Source: Aquatica leii (Eukaryota > Arthropoda > Insecta > Coleoptera > Lampyridae). From it: DNA of 64,000 nucleotides. This document shows, in pieces, positions 45,300 through 58,700 of the stretch. The notes beneath the pieces are model-generated. The model had not been told where the DNA came from. It made no database searches and was given only the letters and a program-made list of their open reading frames with translations. The number at the start of each line of letters is the position of its first letter. Position 1 is the first letter of the stretch. The DNA lies in assembly GCA_035610365.1 (NCBI GenBank), contig CM069436.1, forward strand, positions 4,764,937-4,828,936, written 5' to 3'. Made by a program: the position numbers and the translations under genes.

Positions 45300-47500
45300 G
45301 GGTGGTTTGGTGGGTCCACATCCTTCTCCTCTCACCGACCTTCTGTCTCTACGCTTGTCGCCAGAGCCTGTATAATCGTGCGATTTGATCGTTCAACCTG
45401 ACCATTCGCCCGAGGTGTTGCGATAGCGTTCAAGACGTGCCGCACGCTATACGTCGCTAAAAAGTCGCCAAACGCCCTACCAGTGAATGCCAATTCTCTG
45501 TCACTTATCACCCAAACTCACTGAACACCTCGTTTAGCTTGTTAATCGCCTCAGTCGACCTCAAACTTTTGGTTGGCCTGGCAACCACAAACTTCGTAAA
45601 CCCGTCGATCACCACGAGGATGTACGAATTTCCTCTTGTGCTTTTCACAAAAGGATCTAAATGGTCGATATGCACTGTGTCGTAGGGTATCGGTCGCCGT
45701 TCTTTGGATGTAAATAACTTTTGCCCCGCCCATGTTCGCCTTTCGCAAATGCACACCTCAAACACGATTTAACATACTTACTTACAAATCTCCTCATTCT
45801 AGAGAACCAAAGGTCTCCTGTAAAAGCACCAAACACTGTTCATACCCTGGCATTTCATAGAATCCCAAACCGAGCCATCGCTGGCACTTGTCGCCGTTCA
45901 AAGTACTTCGATATAAGCGCCGCCCCTTTATCTTATAGTTCGCTTTGACGTCAGGATCGGCTGGATCAGACATTAATGCCGCCATTATAGTCTGTACTTT
46001 TCGATCCTGCAGCTGTACTGTGAGGAACCAATCGTCGTCCGCCATCGACACCACATTAACGCCAGTCCTCACTATCGTCTCGCCAAAAGGGTTTCTGCTT
46101 AACGCATCTACGTGTTGCATGCGCCCGCCGGCTTTTATTCTACCTCAAAGTCAAACTCCTGAATAGTTAGCCGCCACCTAGCAATACGGGACACCGTTTA
46201 ATGAGGGTTGCTCTTATCGCCACGCAATCTGTGACAACCTTAAACCACACTCATAACAAGTAAACCCGAAACGGCCTTATAGATTCTACAACCACCAAGG
46301 TGTTCAGTTCATAACTATGATACACCTGTTCGGTCGCCGTAGTTATTCTACTGTAGTACTCGACAGGTTGCAGTACTCGCCCCTCTTCTTTGCCCCTCTG
46401 CATTAAAATATCACCCAGGCCCCATTTGCCTGTGTCGGTATGTAATTCTGTTTCCACCTGGCTGTCGTATAAGGACAGCACCGGTCTCTTGGACAGACAA
46501 TTTTTCAATATCTCGAATGCTTTCTGCTGTTCATCGCCCTAAGTCCACTCAACGCCCTTCTTATTAAGATTCGTAATAGGCCTCGCCAGCACTGAAAAAT
46601 TCATAACAAATTTCCTAAAATAAGAAGCAAGACCAACAAACTGTCTAACGCTGTGAACATTAGTGGGAGCAGGATACTCCTCTACGGCTCGCACCTTCCG
46701 CCGACCAGGAAAAATGCCTTTTGCACATATCACCTGTCCCAGATATTCTACTTGGTCCATGAGGAAAGTGCATTTATCTAGCTTCAGTTTTACACCTGCC
46801 TTAGAAATAAGTTCCAACACTATATCTCACAACTTCAACCCTTGTTGTTCATCGCCGGAAGCGATTAGAAGATCATCCATATACGCCAACACCTGATCAT
46901 ACCTAAGATTACCTAACATTTTATTTATGATGCGTTGAAGTTGGAGAGTTAGCAAGGCCAAAAGGAACTCGAAGATATTCGTATTTGCCATCCGGCGTCA
47001 CAAAGGCAGTCTTATCCACTGAATTAGTATGCATTGGCACTTGATGATACCCTTGAGCCATATCTAAAGTAGTGAAGTACCTTTTATTCGCCAACCGATC
47101 TATTTGATCAGATATTAATGGTAGTGGATACCTGTTTTTGACAGTTATAGCATTTAACGCCCTATAATCGACCCACAACCGTATGTCGCCAGACTTTTTC
47201 GACACCAACACAATAGGACTAGCATACGCTGACTGGCTTTTCCGTATAACGCCTGCTTCTTAAAAAGATTGGACTTTTTGACGTACTACTTGGCGCTCCG
47301 ACAATGACAACGTATACGGCCGGTAATAAATTGGCACATCCGTGGTTAACCTAATTTCCATTTCATCCAGGCTAGTGGATCCCAAGTCATCATCGCCTCG
47401 CGAAAAACAATGCGTCTTGTTTTGTAACAATGTAAACAACCGCCTCTTACAGTCATCTGATACTCTGCCTACATTCGCGCATGTCAAGCATGCATGGTTT
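45300..47500 (-). pseudogene. gypsy 1 pol: RT, RNase H, integrase core
   Basis: RT: RLWVDYRALNAITVKNRYPL, TTLDMAQGYHQVPM and YLRVPFGLANSP (46921-47211). VLAYMDDLLIA gives catalytic YMDD near 46877. Then KCTFLMDQVEYLGQVI and QFVGLASYFRKFV (46539-46820). RNase H: ELHTDTGKWGLGDIL (46251-46508), with Asp-to-Thr/Gly context altered. Tether: HVDALSRNPFG (46090). Integrase: YDTVHIDHLDPFVK (first Asp, about 45690), ISDRELAFTGRAF (second Asp), and PRANGQVERSNRT (Glu, about 45385). Frameshifts and stops separate the blocks. The order identifies Ty3/gypsy (integrase after RNase H), not BEL or copia. Confidence 0.88.
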
Positions 47501-47844
47501 ATTAATACTTTTACATATATTCATCTTTACTAGCGCCTCATCCACCGGTTGGCACACATCGCACCGGGACATCAGCCGCCCTTTCTTGGAGGTAAATGGT
47601 GTATCGCCCATGTTGGTGATAGATTGCCCCACACGCCAGAACGTACGCCGGCATCGCCATGAAATGATGCCCATCGGAATACCACTTCGCCGAAGTACTT
47701 GCATACTCACCTGATTCGCCATTAAGCACTTCCACTTTCGCCAAAACACTCATTCGCGGTGCGCAGATAACATTTTCCGCTAAAACCACCAGACGCCGGG
47801 GTGGTTCGCCTTCGAGTGTCAATCGCCTAAGAATGTCACTAACG

Positions 47845-49035
47845 TCATCCTGAGTCGTCGTCTTGCACCACCAGCGTGACGTTAGGACTCTGAATCGCTG
47901 GCTGACCTAGCAACAACTCGATTCGCCCGATGTCAGACTTAGCTTCTAACGCCGTGATGTCCAATTGAAATCCACTCATCACCAGAGTGGTTTGTACGCA
48001 CCCGTTGCTAGTGTGTCCTGTCATAATATTTTGTTCGCTACTGGTATCAATATATACGCGTACCGCCTCGCCATTGACGTACGCCGTCTGTCTAAAAACT
48101 GAATTGCTTGGAGTGATTAATAATCTCACCTGTGTTAGCTCTTCATTTCGCCTCTTTGAGCAGTTTGCAGCTGACTGGCCTTTTCCGCCGCAACGCTTGC
48201 ACCTGACTAACCTAGGCTTTGGGCAGTCTTGGTTCATGTGATCACCAAACTCCTGGCAGTTGTAACACCTCACCGTATCTTGGGTTGGTAAGCGTCGTTT
48301 GATAGCAGCCACACAAATCTTAGACGCCATGGTTCGAGCCGTCGCCGTTGCAGGCGCAGCCATTTCGCCCAGCTGGTAGCTGTCTAGCCCCGCCAGGAAG
48401 TTATAATATAGTACCTCCGGAAGGCTAGCCGTGTGCACTTGCAACTCCATTGATAAGCCATCGATAATACACGAAACGGCATTTCCGCCTGAGACGCCAA
48501 CCTTTGCACACAATGCCAGTTTAGCATGGTAATATGCAGTCATCGTCTCAGAGTCAGTCTTACGCCTCGACATCATTTCTTTTAGCATAACAGCAAAATC
48601 ACGCCGCCGTGGAAACGCCGCTCCCACTTTCGTTTTCCACTGCTCTTACGACAGGTTATAATTCTCAAGGCGCTGATGCCAAGTTTTGGCAGTTTCCGCC
48701 AGCTTCGCCTGTAATATGGTGCCTCGCTGGTATTCGGACCAGTCGTGTATGTCACCTAGCTGCTCAATTTTTCGGAGCCACCGTTCCACGTTACAGTCTG
48801 GGTTCTCCGGATCGAAAGGCTCTACTACATCCGCCGACAAGAATAATCGTCGTCTGTTGCTGCATGGGTCTAGCTTCATAGAGTCGCCACACCCACCCGA
48901 ACTCGCCGGTCCAGGTACAGGCGCTGCACTGAACGCCACCAATGCCGTCTGTTGCTTTGCAGCCGTTATGAGTTGTTCACGCAACCCACTCGCCATTATG
49001 GCATCCACCATCTCCTGCACTGGAGACATCGCCAT
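47845..49035 (-). pseudogene. gypsy 1 gag and protease
   Basis: The gag start MAMSPVQEMVDAIMASGL (49035) runs to about 48646, shifts frame, and continues from 48627. Capsid-like text is FDPENPDCNVERWLRKIEQ. Two zinc knuckles follow: CYNCQEFGDHMNQDC and CKRCGGKGQSAANC (about 48180-48260). The protease site reads VYIDTSSEQNIM, where DTG has become DTS. About 47510-47840 continues as a protease-RT linker. Apart from one frameshift the gag is readable. Confidence 0.85.
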
Positions 49036-49289
49036 ATGAGGTGCCTGCCGTGGTGAATCTTCGCCATGACGCCGAGGACTAGCCTCTTCTCGCCGGGGAC
49101 TGTCGATAGACGATAATACCCCTCAACTATCCTCATGAATAATGAGCTCTTCTCCTACGTACTGCTTCGCCATTTTCTTCAGTGTCGACAATTCACAATC
49201 ACTTTTTAAGATTATTACGCAATTACAACACCGCGTATCGCCCGGTTACAAACACCTCTGAAGCACGTAGTTTTGTTCCACTTCTGATT

Positions 49290-49475
49290 TGTTAAATAAA
49301 ACTCTATCAATTTAATAAATCTATTATAATAAGCTACAAGAGCATACACCATTACACTTCGCCAACAATAATTAGTAATTGCCGTGCCCAGTATTCTTCC
49401 GCGCATGGATCCATCGTCTCCGCCCGATCCATTGCCGGCGCCGGTTGGATGCGCGCGAAGGAAAAACCCCTAACA
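49290..49475 (-). repeat. gypsy 1 LTR, 5' copy
   Basis: 186-bp partner of 41674-41868, at the gag side. AACT follows at 49476-49479. The 49480-49743 stretch beyond it is the RIF1 5' flank and presumably its promoter. Confidence 0.92.
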
Positions 49476-49743
49476 AACTTTTTCATTTTTTGGCCGTTAT
49501 GCGTACTTGAACGCAGCCAATGTTTATATGTTGAAGTTGGCAATGATTAAGTTCCCGCTTTTTTTTTTGATGGTTAGAATTGTGGTTGCATTGTTTATAT
49601 CAAGTTTATATTGTTGACTGTGAAATAAAGGTTCTGGCCTTATTTATTACAATCACGTTAAAAGTAAATGTCTGAAGCTTATATAGAATGTTTTAAAGTC
49701 GTGTTTTAGTTTTAGACATCGTCGTTCACTCACAATTTGAATA

Positions 49744-52700
49744 ATGAACAACCCATTAAATGTTCGCTTGGCAATAACATCGTTAAAGGGGCCCAATATC
49801 ACGACTACTTCAAAACTAAAAAATTACTCCATTATTAGAAATTACTTAGACGGCGCAACTAAGAAATGTTTAGTTGTTCAAGACACTAATTTATTAAAGG
49901 ACATTTACGATTTAGCTAACTTGGACGTGACGACTCAAGATTTCGAACTACAACAGGTGGTTTTCTCAGTCTTAAATTCACTTCTAAAATACAATTTAAC
50001 AAATAAAATTGTAACGGAGGTACCTGCTGTGTATTTACGGTTAGCTTTCGACGTCAATGTAAACCATAACGAAGCTGTTCAAAATGCTGCTTACGATTGC
50101 TTGGATTCTTGTTTAAAATTGATAATTGCGAACAATATCTGTGATGTACAACCTTTGTTTTTAAATCTTGCTGATAAGACTATTAATAATAAGGTACGTT
50201 TATATTAAAGCATATTTCTAACTAAACATGAATGTTTTAGGTATCTAATTTATTATGTAAAGTGTATTCAGATCTTTCTGCAGAAAGTGCTGTAGTATTT
50301 TTTTACAAGAAAAACGTTTGTGCTATGTTTGAAAGTTCAAACATAGACGTACGACGCAGTCTTATTAAAATAAACAACCAATTATTACCTAAGTTTAATA
50401 TTACCCTTCTTAGTACTGATAATTTTGATAAGTATAAGACGAAAGTGAGGTATAGGTATGTTGTTAAATTTTTTTTTTTTAATTTTATAGCCAGTTAATT
50501 TTAGTTATATACCAAGGATAATGGAGTTAATGACCGGTAAAGATATTAATTGGTCGAATTTATTCAAATTCATTTTAAAATGTTTTGGAAAGTTGCTGCA
50601 CACGCAGGTGGATTTGATCAATGATTTGCTTAAAGCAGTTGAGATGGCTTTTCGCAGTTTTAACTTGGAAGATAGGTTTCAAGCTTTCGAATGTTGGAAG
50701 GTATGTTGGATATGTATAAAATTTGGTTCAAAGTTGACATAATTATATGTGTAGTTTGTACTTTTACATCATTTTTTTATATTGCAGCAATGTTGAAATT
50801 TTAGTATGCTTTTACGTAATTTTTGGTACTAATTCTAATAGGTTTTTTTAAGGAGTTATTAGAGCCAGTAGATTTAAGGAGTACCGCATTCCTTTGATCT
50901 GACATGCCAAATAAACTTGTGATAAAAATATAATAATTCTTTATTTAATAATTTTTGTTTATTAATCTATATTAGAATTCACTAGCATCTGTAATTACTT
51001 CCTAAAAGTTTAAAAAAAGTTATTGCTTCTTATCAGGCGTGTGCTTATCTGGATAAAACATGGCGGCGGAAAGTAGTACTCTCTAAATCTATTGACTTTG
51101 GGTGTTATATACGTTCCGCGCCATCTACCAATCTAGAAATACACTACTGCACTATTTCTTTTGTAACTGGTTCTATAATCTTTTTAATTTGCATTCTTGC
51201 AACAACGTACAAACCAGTGGCGGCTTCTCTATTAGGTCATTTGGTCAATGACCCTCCAAAAATGAATAAGAAACGTATTTTATTTGCTTTAAAATTACAG
51301 AAAATTTGCGTATAAATCAAATTATCAGCGTTTAAATTTTATGCGTTTAAATAATTGTCAATTTAAGTGCAACAGATACGAAAGCTTGCGAATTTACCCG
51401 AGGCTGACACATAGGGGAAGGGGCTGTACCCAGGGACACTTTTTTTGTTTGATTTTTTAAAATTTCAAATTTAATAATAAATTTTTTTAACAGACGATAT
51501 TGTATACATTAAATTTAAGAAAAAAAAACAAAACCACAAAAGATAACTTTAATATTTTTACAGATAATTATCCCATATTATACTGTGAAAAGCCTACAGC
51601 AAAATTAAGATGGTTTTTGCTACGAACTGTAGCTCCTACAGCCACCGGATCTGGCAGCTTGCAAATGATGTCCTCGTTTCCAATTACGAAGAGCTCTGCC
51701 TCTTCATTAAAAATAAAATAATCGGTTTTTTGCATTTTCTTCAAGTATTTAATGTCATACTTGTCTGTTTTCGCAAAAATCTTCGCTACAAAACATTGGA
51801 GACTTTTTCTCCTTTGCATCGTACTAAAATAAAATCCCCTACTTCTATTAAATTTCTTTCAAATCTTTTCTCTATTTCTTGCTGTAAAATCTCATTTTCT
51901 ATATCTAAAGAATCATCACTATCATCAGCGGATGGAAACTTAGTGGATTCATCATCTTCACTGCTGCTGCAAACTTTTCTCACTACTCTTTTTCGTTTTC
52001 TATCCACTGGAGTTGGTTTTAACTTTTTCAATTTAATCATTTCTATTTCTTCTTTTATGGGAGTGTCTGTTAAAATCAGCGATTTATCTTTTCTTCGGCC
52101 AGTATTTTTTTTGCGTTCGGCAGCCTTTGGATAAGGCCGAATCATCTCAGGCGTAATTTTAGTCTGTGGTCGGGGAAGACTTTCCTCAATATCCAAGGGT
52201 GGTGGTGTCTCTGGATGTTCCTGCTTCCAATAGATCTTTGGCTGAGGGACAAGAAATGCCCATCAAAGTTTCTGGTAATGGACGATCGGTCACATTAGTA
52301 ACGGCTTGGTACGTGAGTTTTTCTTGGTGACCAAATAGAAAACGAAGCGTCTGTCACCACGTAGTCCTAAAACTTTTTCGACTGCCGGTTTCTGTTTCCG
52401 TAATTCATCTAGCTGCCCAAACTTCTTTTTAAACACGACTGCAACCTCTATGGACATGTCAAGATCCTCGCTCACGCAATGTGCGATAGCGTAATCTTTT
52501 TGTGTCTGGAACAGGTCTTGTTGTTCCTCAGTGGTAACTCCGAACCTAGCTTTTCCAGAACCTCCCGAACTCCATTTCTTCGATTTGATTCCTGGTTCTG
52601 CTGCTTATCACTCTGGTTCGGACCTGAACTTGCGTATTGTGGTTATCGCCACCAAACGGGGCTAGACGATCGACGTGGATCACTTTTGACTTGCTTCTGG

Positions 52701-55700
52701 GCGGTTTTCGGATGCGATATATGACGTCATTAATACGCTGTATAACTTCATAGGGGCTCTCCTATTGCCTTTGCAGCTTCGCCGACAAACCATGTCTCCT
52801 TTAAGGATTATACAACCAGATCATATCGCCAAGTTGAAACCCACTATTTTGTGCCTTGACGTCATATCTAGTCTTCATCCTGTCGCTGGCAATTTGTGTG
52901 TTTTTACGGACCTCTTCATGTACTTCGTTTAGCCTCTTGGTTAGCTTGCTGACGTAAACTTCTCCAGCAGCTTCTTCTTCCGGTCTTCATCTAAATTGAA
53001 GGTCGCATGGCAATCGTATTTCGCGACCGAGCATCACACAGGATGGTGTTTGGTCTGTGCTTTCGTGAAAGGATGATCGGTATGCCATTAGGAAAAGTCT
53101 TTCTTTCTAGTTCAGGAGTAGTCTTATTTCAGGATCGTTTTCTTGTTCGCGACGTAACTGCTCAGGTTCCTACTCATCATCAACCACAGCAGTTCTCCGG
53201 AGGCATTCGACTTTTTCTTCAAGTCGCGAACAATGGCTGCAGTCCGCTGGACATGGTCTTCTGGACAAGGCATCAGCGTTCCGATGACTGCTTCCGGCAC
53301 GGTGTTCTGTAACATAATCATACTATTGCAATCTCTCGATCCATCTTGCTACTTGTCCTTTGGGTTACGGAACTGGAAGAGCCATTTTAAAGCGGCGTGG
53401 TTCATTTTCAGTAAAAATTTTCGTCCATACAAATATTTGTAGAAATGTTCGATGGACTTGATGACTGCTAACAGGTCCCTCCTAGTCACGCAATAATTTC
53501 TTTCTGGCCTGGACAAAACCTTGCTAAAATACGCGATAACTGTTTCTTGTCCATCTTGAACCTGCGAAAGGACCGCGCCTATAGCCAGATTGCTTGCGTC
53601 TGTATCCAGAACAAATTTTTCATCTCCTCTTGGATAACTCAAAATCGGCGAAGTGACTAGAGCCTGTTTTAGTTGACGGTCTTCATTCCATCTAAATTCT
53701 GCCCTTTCTTCCGTCAATTTCGTCAAAGGTTTGGCAATATTGGCAAATCCTGGTACAAATCGTCTATAATAGGTGCACAACCGAAGGAAACTTCGGACCT
53801 GATGTTTGTCGATTGGTCTTGGCCATGCTTGCACTGCTCGGTTTTTGTCTGGGTCAGCTTTTACTCCATCTCTAGATACGACGTGGCCAAGATATTGCAC
53901 TTCCTTCTTAAATACGTGGCACTTCTTTGGGCTCAGTTTGAGGTTAGCCCTACGTAGTCGCTGGAACACTTCCTCAAGTTGTTCAAGTGTTCTTCAAACG
54001 ACTTTCCAACCACGATCACGTCCAGGTAAACCAAGTACGTCTTTCAAGACAATCCGCGCAAGATGGTCTCCATTAAATGCTCGAACGTTGCAGGGGCGTT
54101 ACACAAGCCGAAGGGCATCACGGTAGTCTGCCACAAACCAGTTCCAATCGTAAAAGCTGTTTTTTCACGATCCTAGGGTTCTAATTCTACCTGCCAGTAT
54201 CCACTCTTTAAATGTAACGTAGAAAACCACTGAGACCCTGACAGGGTGTTCAACGTATCGTCAATTCTAGGTAAAGGGTAACTGTCCTTTTTGGTTACTT
54301 TGTTTAGCTGTCTGTAGTCTACGCAAATCCTCGTTGATCCATCCTTCTTCTTTACGAGTACCACTGGGGAAGCCCATGGGCTACTTGAATGTTCAATCAC
54401 GCTTTCTCTCTCCATATACGTAATTATTTGTTCGGCTTCTTCTCTTTTTCCCAAAGGAAGTCTGCGTGGATGTTGTCGTATCGGCCGAGCGTCTCCGGTA
54501 TTAATTTTATGTTTCACCACGTTAGTTCTTCCTTTGGAGTCACTCTCCAGCGCGAACACTCGGATCAACATTTTAACTTTAGCCAGCTGGTCTTGGCTGA
54601 GGTTTTGGCATTTGGCGGTAAGAATATCCAATAGATGTTGTGGACACTTTTTCGGCGACGTATCTTCGTTCGACTTCACGCATCTCACAATTTGTGATAC
54701 TGGCGTGCTTTGACCTACCACGGTTTTTTTTTCAACGTTACAGGGTCTGAGTTGATGTTTAAGATCCTTACTGGCATCGTGTTCTACTCGTACTAAAGTT
54801 TTGCCAACGAGTAGTCCCTTTTCAACTAAGCCGCCCTCCATTGGTTCAATCGCGCGTATGTAGCCTTTCCGGAGATTTCCATCCAGGCGTGCCATCACCA
54901 CACTTTCCGTCCTTGCAGGCAGAATCACGTCTTCACTCAATAAGACTCGCACGGCTGCCTTCTCTGACGAATGAAAAGGAATTTCTTCATTGGCGATCTT
55001 CAGGACATCGTTCTTCATATTCAAATGGAACCCATACTTCTTTATCACGTCCATTTCCAGGATAACTTCTTCCGTGATGTCGGCTACCAGTACTTGATGG
55101 TCGAGTACTCCATTTCCCAAACCAATGGTTACTTTGACTTGTTCGTGAGTAGGTATTTCTTCGCCCGTCGCCGTTCGAAGTCGTACTGTTACTGGTGATG
55201 TCTTCTCGTTTTCTTATAAGTCAGGACGAATAATGGTCTTTGTCGCTCCAGTGTCAACCAGTAACTGAACACTTCTTCCATTGATCTTACCATCCAGATA
55301 AATGCTATGCAATTGCTCCCTAGGCGACACCATTCGAATTCTAATCTCCGGAGCCTGACTATGCGAGATTACCTTTTGTCTCTTTTGGTCGCCTTGTTCC
55401 AAATTTTCGAGCGTTCTTTTTGACCTCTTCTTAGGTTTAGTACGATGCCGTCGTACATGGCCTATTTCACCGCAGTTCAAAGTTGTCGCTCCTCTTTCCC
55501 GAAGTAGTCGTCGCGGTATTTCTTCGATGTTTTCCAGTGTCTGCGCGGATACTTCTGCAGCACAGCAGACTTTATGACCGTCTCGTTGCGATGCTTGTTT
55601 TGCTGCTTCAAAATCCAAAGCATGCACCAAAGCGTCATCCAATGTCTTCGGTCGAGCTAATCGGAGAGTCTGCTGCGTTTCGTTGTCTCGGAGGCCGTCT

Positions 55701-58700
55701 ACAAAGGTTTGAATAGCCAACTGCTCCAAGAAGGTATCAGGTGCAGTAGGATACGCAAACCGTGTTAATCTGGCGACGTCAGCCTTAAACTCTTGAAGAC
55801 TTTCGGCAGCTTTTTGAACCCGACTTTTAATTTGAGCCTGATACACTTGTTGCAGATGAGCATCTCCATATCTCATTTCTAATCGTGAAATTAAGAATTC
55901 GTAATTTTCTTGTAAGTGGTCAGGAACAGTTTGCAAGATTCCAAGCGCTTCTCCGCGTAAGGACACAGTTAAAGAGGTCGCTTTCTGCTTGTTGCTCCAA
56001 CCATTAGCTGTAGCTGAGGCTTCAAACTGCTTGTAGTAGGTTGACCATGGAACTTTACCATCAACATTTGGCGGTACAACTTTAAACTTGTGAGTGGCTT
56101 CTTCCCTATGGTCCATTATTAAATCTTCACTCGTGACGCTTTCTTCGCCGTGACATTCATTTGATTTATTCTTTCTTCAAGCAGTTTCATTCTGTCTTCT
56201 AATTTGTCCTCTATTGCTTCCATTTTCTCATTCATAGATTCGCAAATTTCTTCTTTTAAATTTAACATATCGACTTGGGTTTCCTCTTGCACAATTTTGA
56301 TTTGGTTTCTGTTTGAGCCAAATTAAATGTATATATAAACTGCGCATGTGCGTACTAAGGGGATACTTTTAGAAATTAGAATTGTACATAGTAGGCAGTA
56401 GCAATTAAAACTTCTATGAAGAAAGTACGATTTTTATTAGTATAAAATTATAACAGAAGTTTTCGTATTCAATTCAGTTTATACAGCCCACTTAAATCAG
56501 TGCGGTTGTTACGAAAAAGTGAATTTAATTATTAAAAATTCATCCACACCGCCATCGTGGATCCTAAGAAGGGAAATAAGCGACAGTACCGCACAGTTTC
56601 CTACACTAACTTGTATTTTTTCCTCAATAGTCTTTATTTTTTTATTTATTTTTCTAGTCATCGATTCTTTACCATTGTTTATTGATTCAAGAAATTCAAA
56701 TAGTTTTGCATCCATTTTAACTGCTTGCGAACGCGTCACCGGCATAAATTTAACCACGAATAATAATTTAAAACAAAAGTTATTAACACTAAATTTTAAT
56801 AAAGCCCGACACTGGTTTAACGAAATGGAACAGCTAAGATTAAATGCTATAAACAAACACGCGAACTAAAGTTTTAACTATTTACGCAAAAAAATGTTTT
56901 TATTACGGGAGCGATATCAAATTACTTTACACTTTTAAATTAACCGAACTAATTAAATCTAATAATATTTAATAAGCACACTTACAGTATAATTTATATA
57001 TAGCGCTATCACTGACACAAAGATAAGATAAAGTTCGCGGATAACTTCACACACTTGTTTACACTAAAGTCACGTACAAGATTATACTCCGTATATTTAT
57101 CTGCACACACGCGATAATTATTTATTTCAACTTGAATAATCTTCTTAACAATGCCGTCTTCACATTACGGGAATAATTGACCTACGATTTGTTTGTTCCG
57201 TATATACACATTGTGGAAATCCTTCTCGAGTGTTCCATATCTTTCGGTTGAATTTGAGAACGTTTCAATATAATCAAATATAAAAGGATTTTTAACAAAA
57301 CAAGTTTTTGCCTTTTAATGTTTTAATAAATCTAAAATAAAAAATAAATTTTAGATGAACTCACCTTAATTCACAACACAAAACACATAAGTTTCAAAAG
57401 CAGATATCTTTTAGCCCATGCACCTTTTCACTTCGCTAAGTTAAATTATCGATCGGGCATCAGGCAACAAATGAAATCGCGACCGATGCAGCGCTTATAT
57501 ATATAAAGTTTTGTGTTTTGAAGGCGGTTGAGTGAGAACGTGTTTTGGTTAATATTATTGCGGAGTTTTGGATACATTAAAGTGACTATGCTGTAAACAT
57601 TAAACTGATGAATAAACGTATGCGTATGCGTGTGAAAAAAAAAATTAAAAAAAATTAAATAAATAAATTAAAAAAATAATAATAATAAATAAATAAATAA
57701 TAAAAAAAAAGGGGGAAAGGGAAGAATAAAAGAGAGAGAGAGGAAGAGTAAAAATAAAGGCAACAAATATTTGAAAGAGGAAAGAAAACAATAAGATCAT
57801 CAGACATTAAAAAGATATCGGAGGAGAGCGAAGGAAAAACCTCAAGAACAGAAGGAGGAAGGAAAGAAATGGGAGGAGTTAAAAGAATTAATGAGAGAAA
57901 TGATGAAACAGATGGAAGAAAATATGCAATGAATAAGACAAGAAATCAAAGAAATGAAAAAAGAAATGGGAGAAAGAGAAAAGAAGTGGAAGAAAGAAAA
58001 AGAGAAACTGGTGGAGAGAATAGAAAAACTGCAGAAAAAAGCGGAAGACGAGGAAAGATGGAAAAGAAAGAATAATATTGTGATAAAGGGGTGGAGAAGT
58101 GAAAAACCACAAAAAGATTTAGCAGTGGTGCTGGAAGAAAAATTAAATGTAAAAGTAGAGGTGAAAAAAGTGACAGTAATAAACAAAGAGAAGAAAAATG
58201 AGATGGTGGTGGCGGAAATCGGAGGATGGGAGGAAAAACAGAAGGTAATGGCGGAGAAGAAGAAATTAAAGAATACAAGAATATATATAAGTCACGATTT
58301 GACATGGGATGAAAGAAGAGTGCAAAGAGAAATAATGAACATAGCGGTGGAAAAAAGAGCGGAAGGAAAAAGAGTATGGGTAGCGTACAGAAAAATGGAG
58401 ATAGACGGAGACAGATACATATGGAACGACAAGGATAGGGGACTGAGCAGAGAAAGGGGAGAGAAATTGGGGAACCAAAAGGCAAAAAACTAAAGGGCAA
58501 AGGGGGGGTGGTAAAGGAGAGAAAGTTCACGAAATGGCAAAGAAAAGGAATAATGAGAGATGGAAATGGAAAAGAAAAAGAAGGAAGAAAAAAAGAAAGT
58601 AAGGAAGAAGCACAGGGGGAGGTGAGTAAGCTGAGAGTATTGTTTTGGAACGTAGCGGGAATAAAAAACAAGGAACATGATTTCTGGAAGTACATCAGGG

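Larger units (their letters stand above)
41674..49475 (-). mobile_element. Ty3/gypsy LTR retrotransposon with AACT target duplication (gypsy 1)
   Basis: LTRs at 41674-41868 (195 bp) and 49290-49475 (186 bp) share TGTTAAAT...CCCCTAACA ends. Flanking AACT (41670-41673 and 49476-49479) is the target duplication. The coding strand is minus: gag, then protease, RT, RNase H and integrase. A primer-site-like TGGAACAAAACTACG begins 9 nt inside the 5' LTR border. An R1-clade LINE (about 42580-45230) interrupts the integrase. It sits only a few bases past the SRBD1 polyadenylation signal. Confidence 0.92.
52240..56870 (-). mobile_element. Ty3/gypsy retrotransposon 2 (gag-pol plus macro-like segment), LTRs not identified
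   Basis: Minus-strand element of about 4.6 kb. Order: gag (56830-55270), protease (55214-55280), RT and RNase H (55120-53349), integrase N-terminus (53124-53321), a large internal gap where the integrase core should be, integrase C-terminus (about 53060-52640), and a macro-like segment (52290-52545). I could not find an LTR pair or a target duplication. Sequence at 56880-57493 may hold 5' LTR remnants. Confidence 0.8.
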
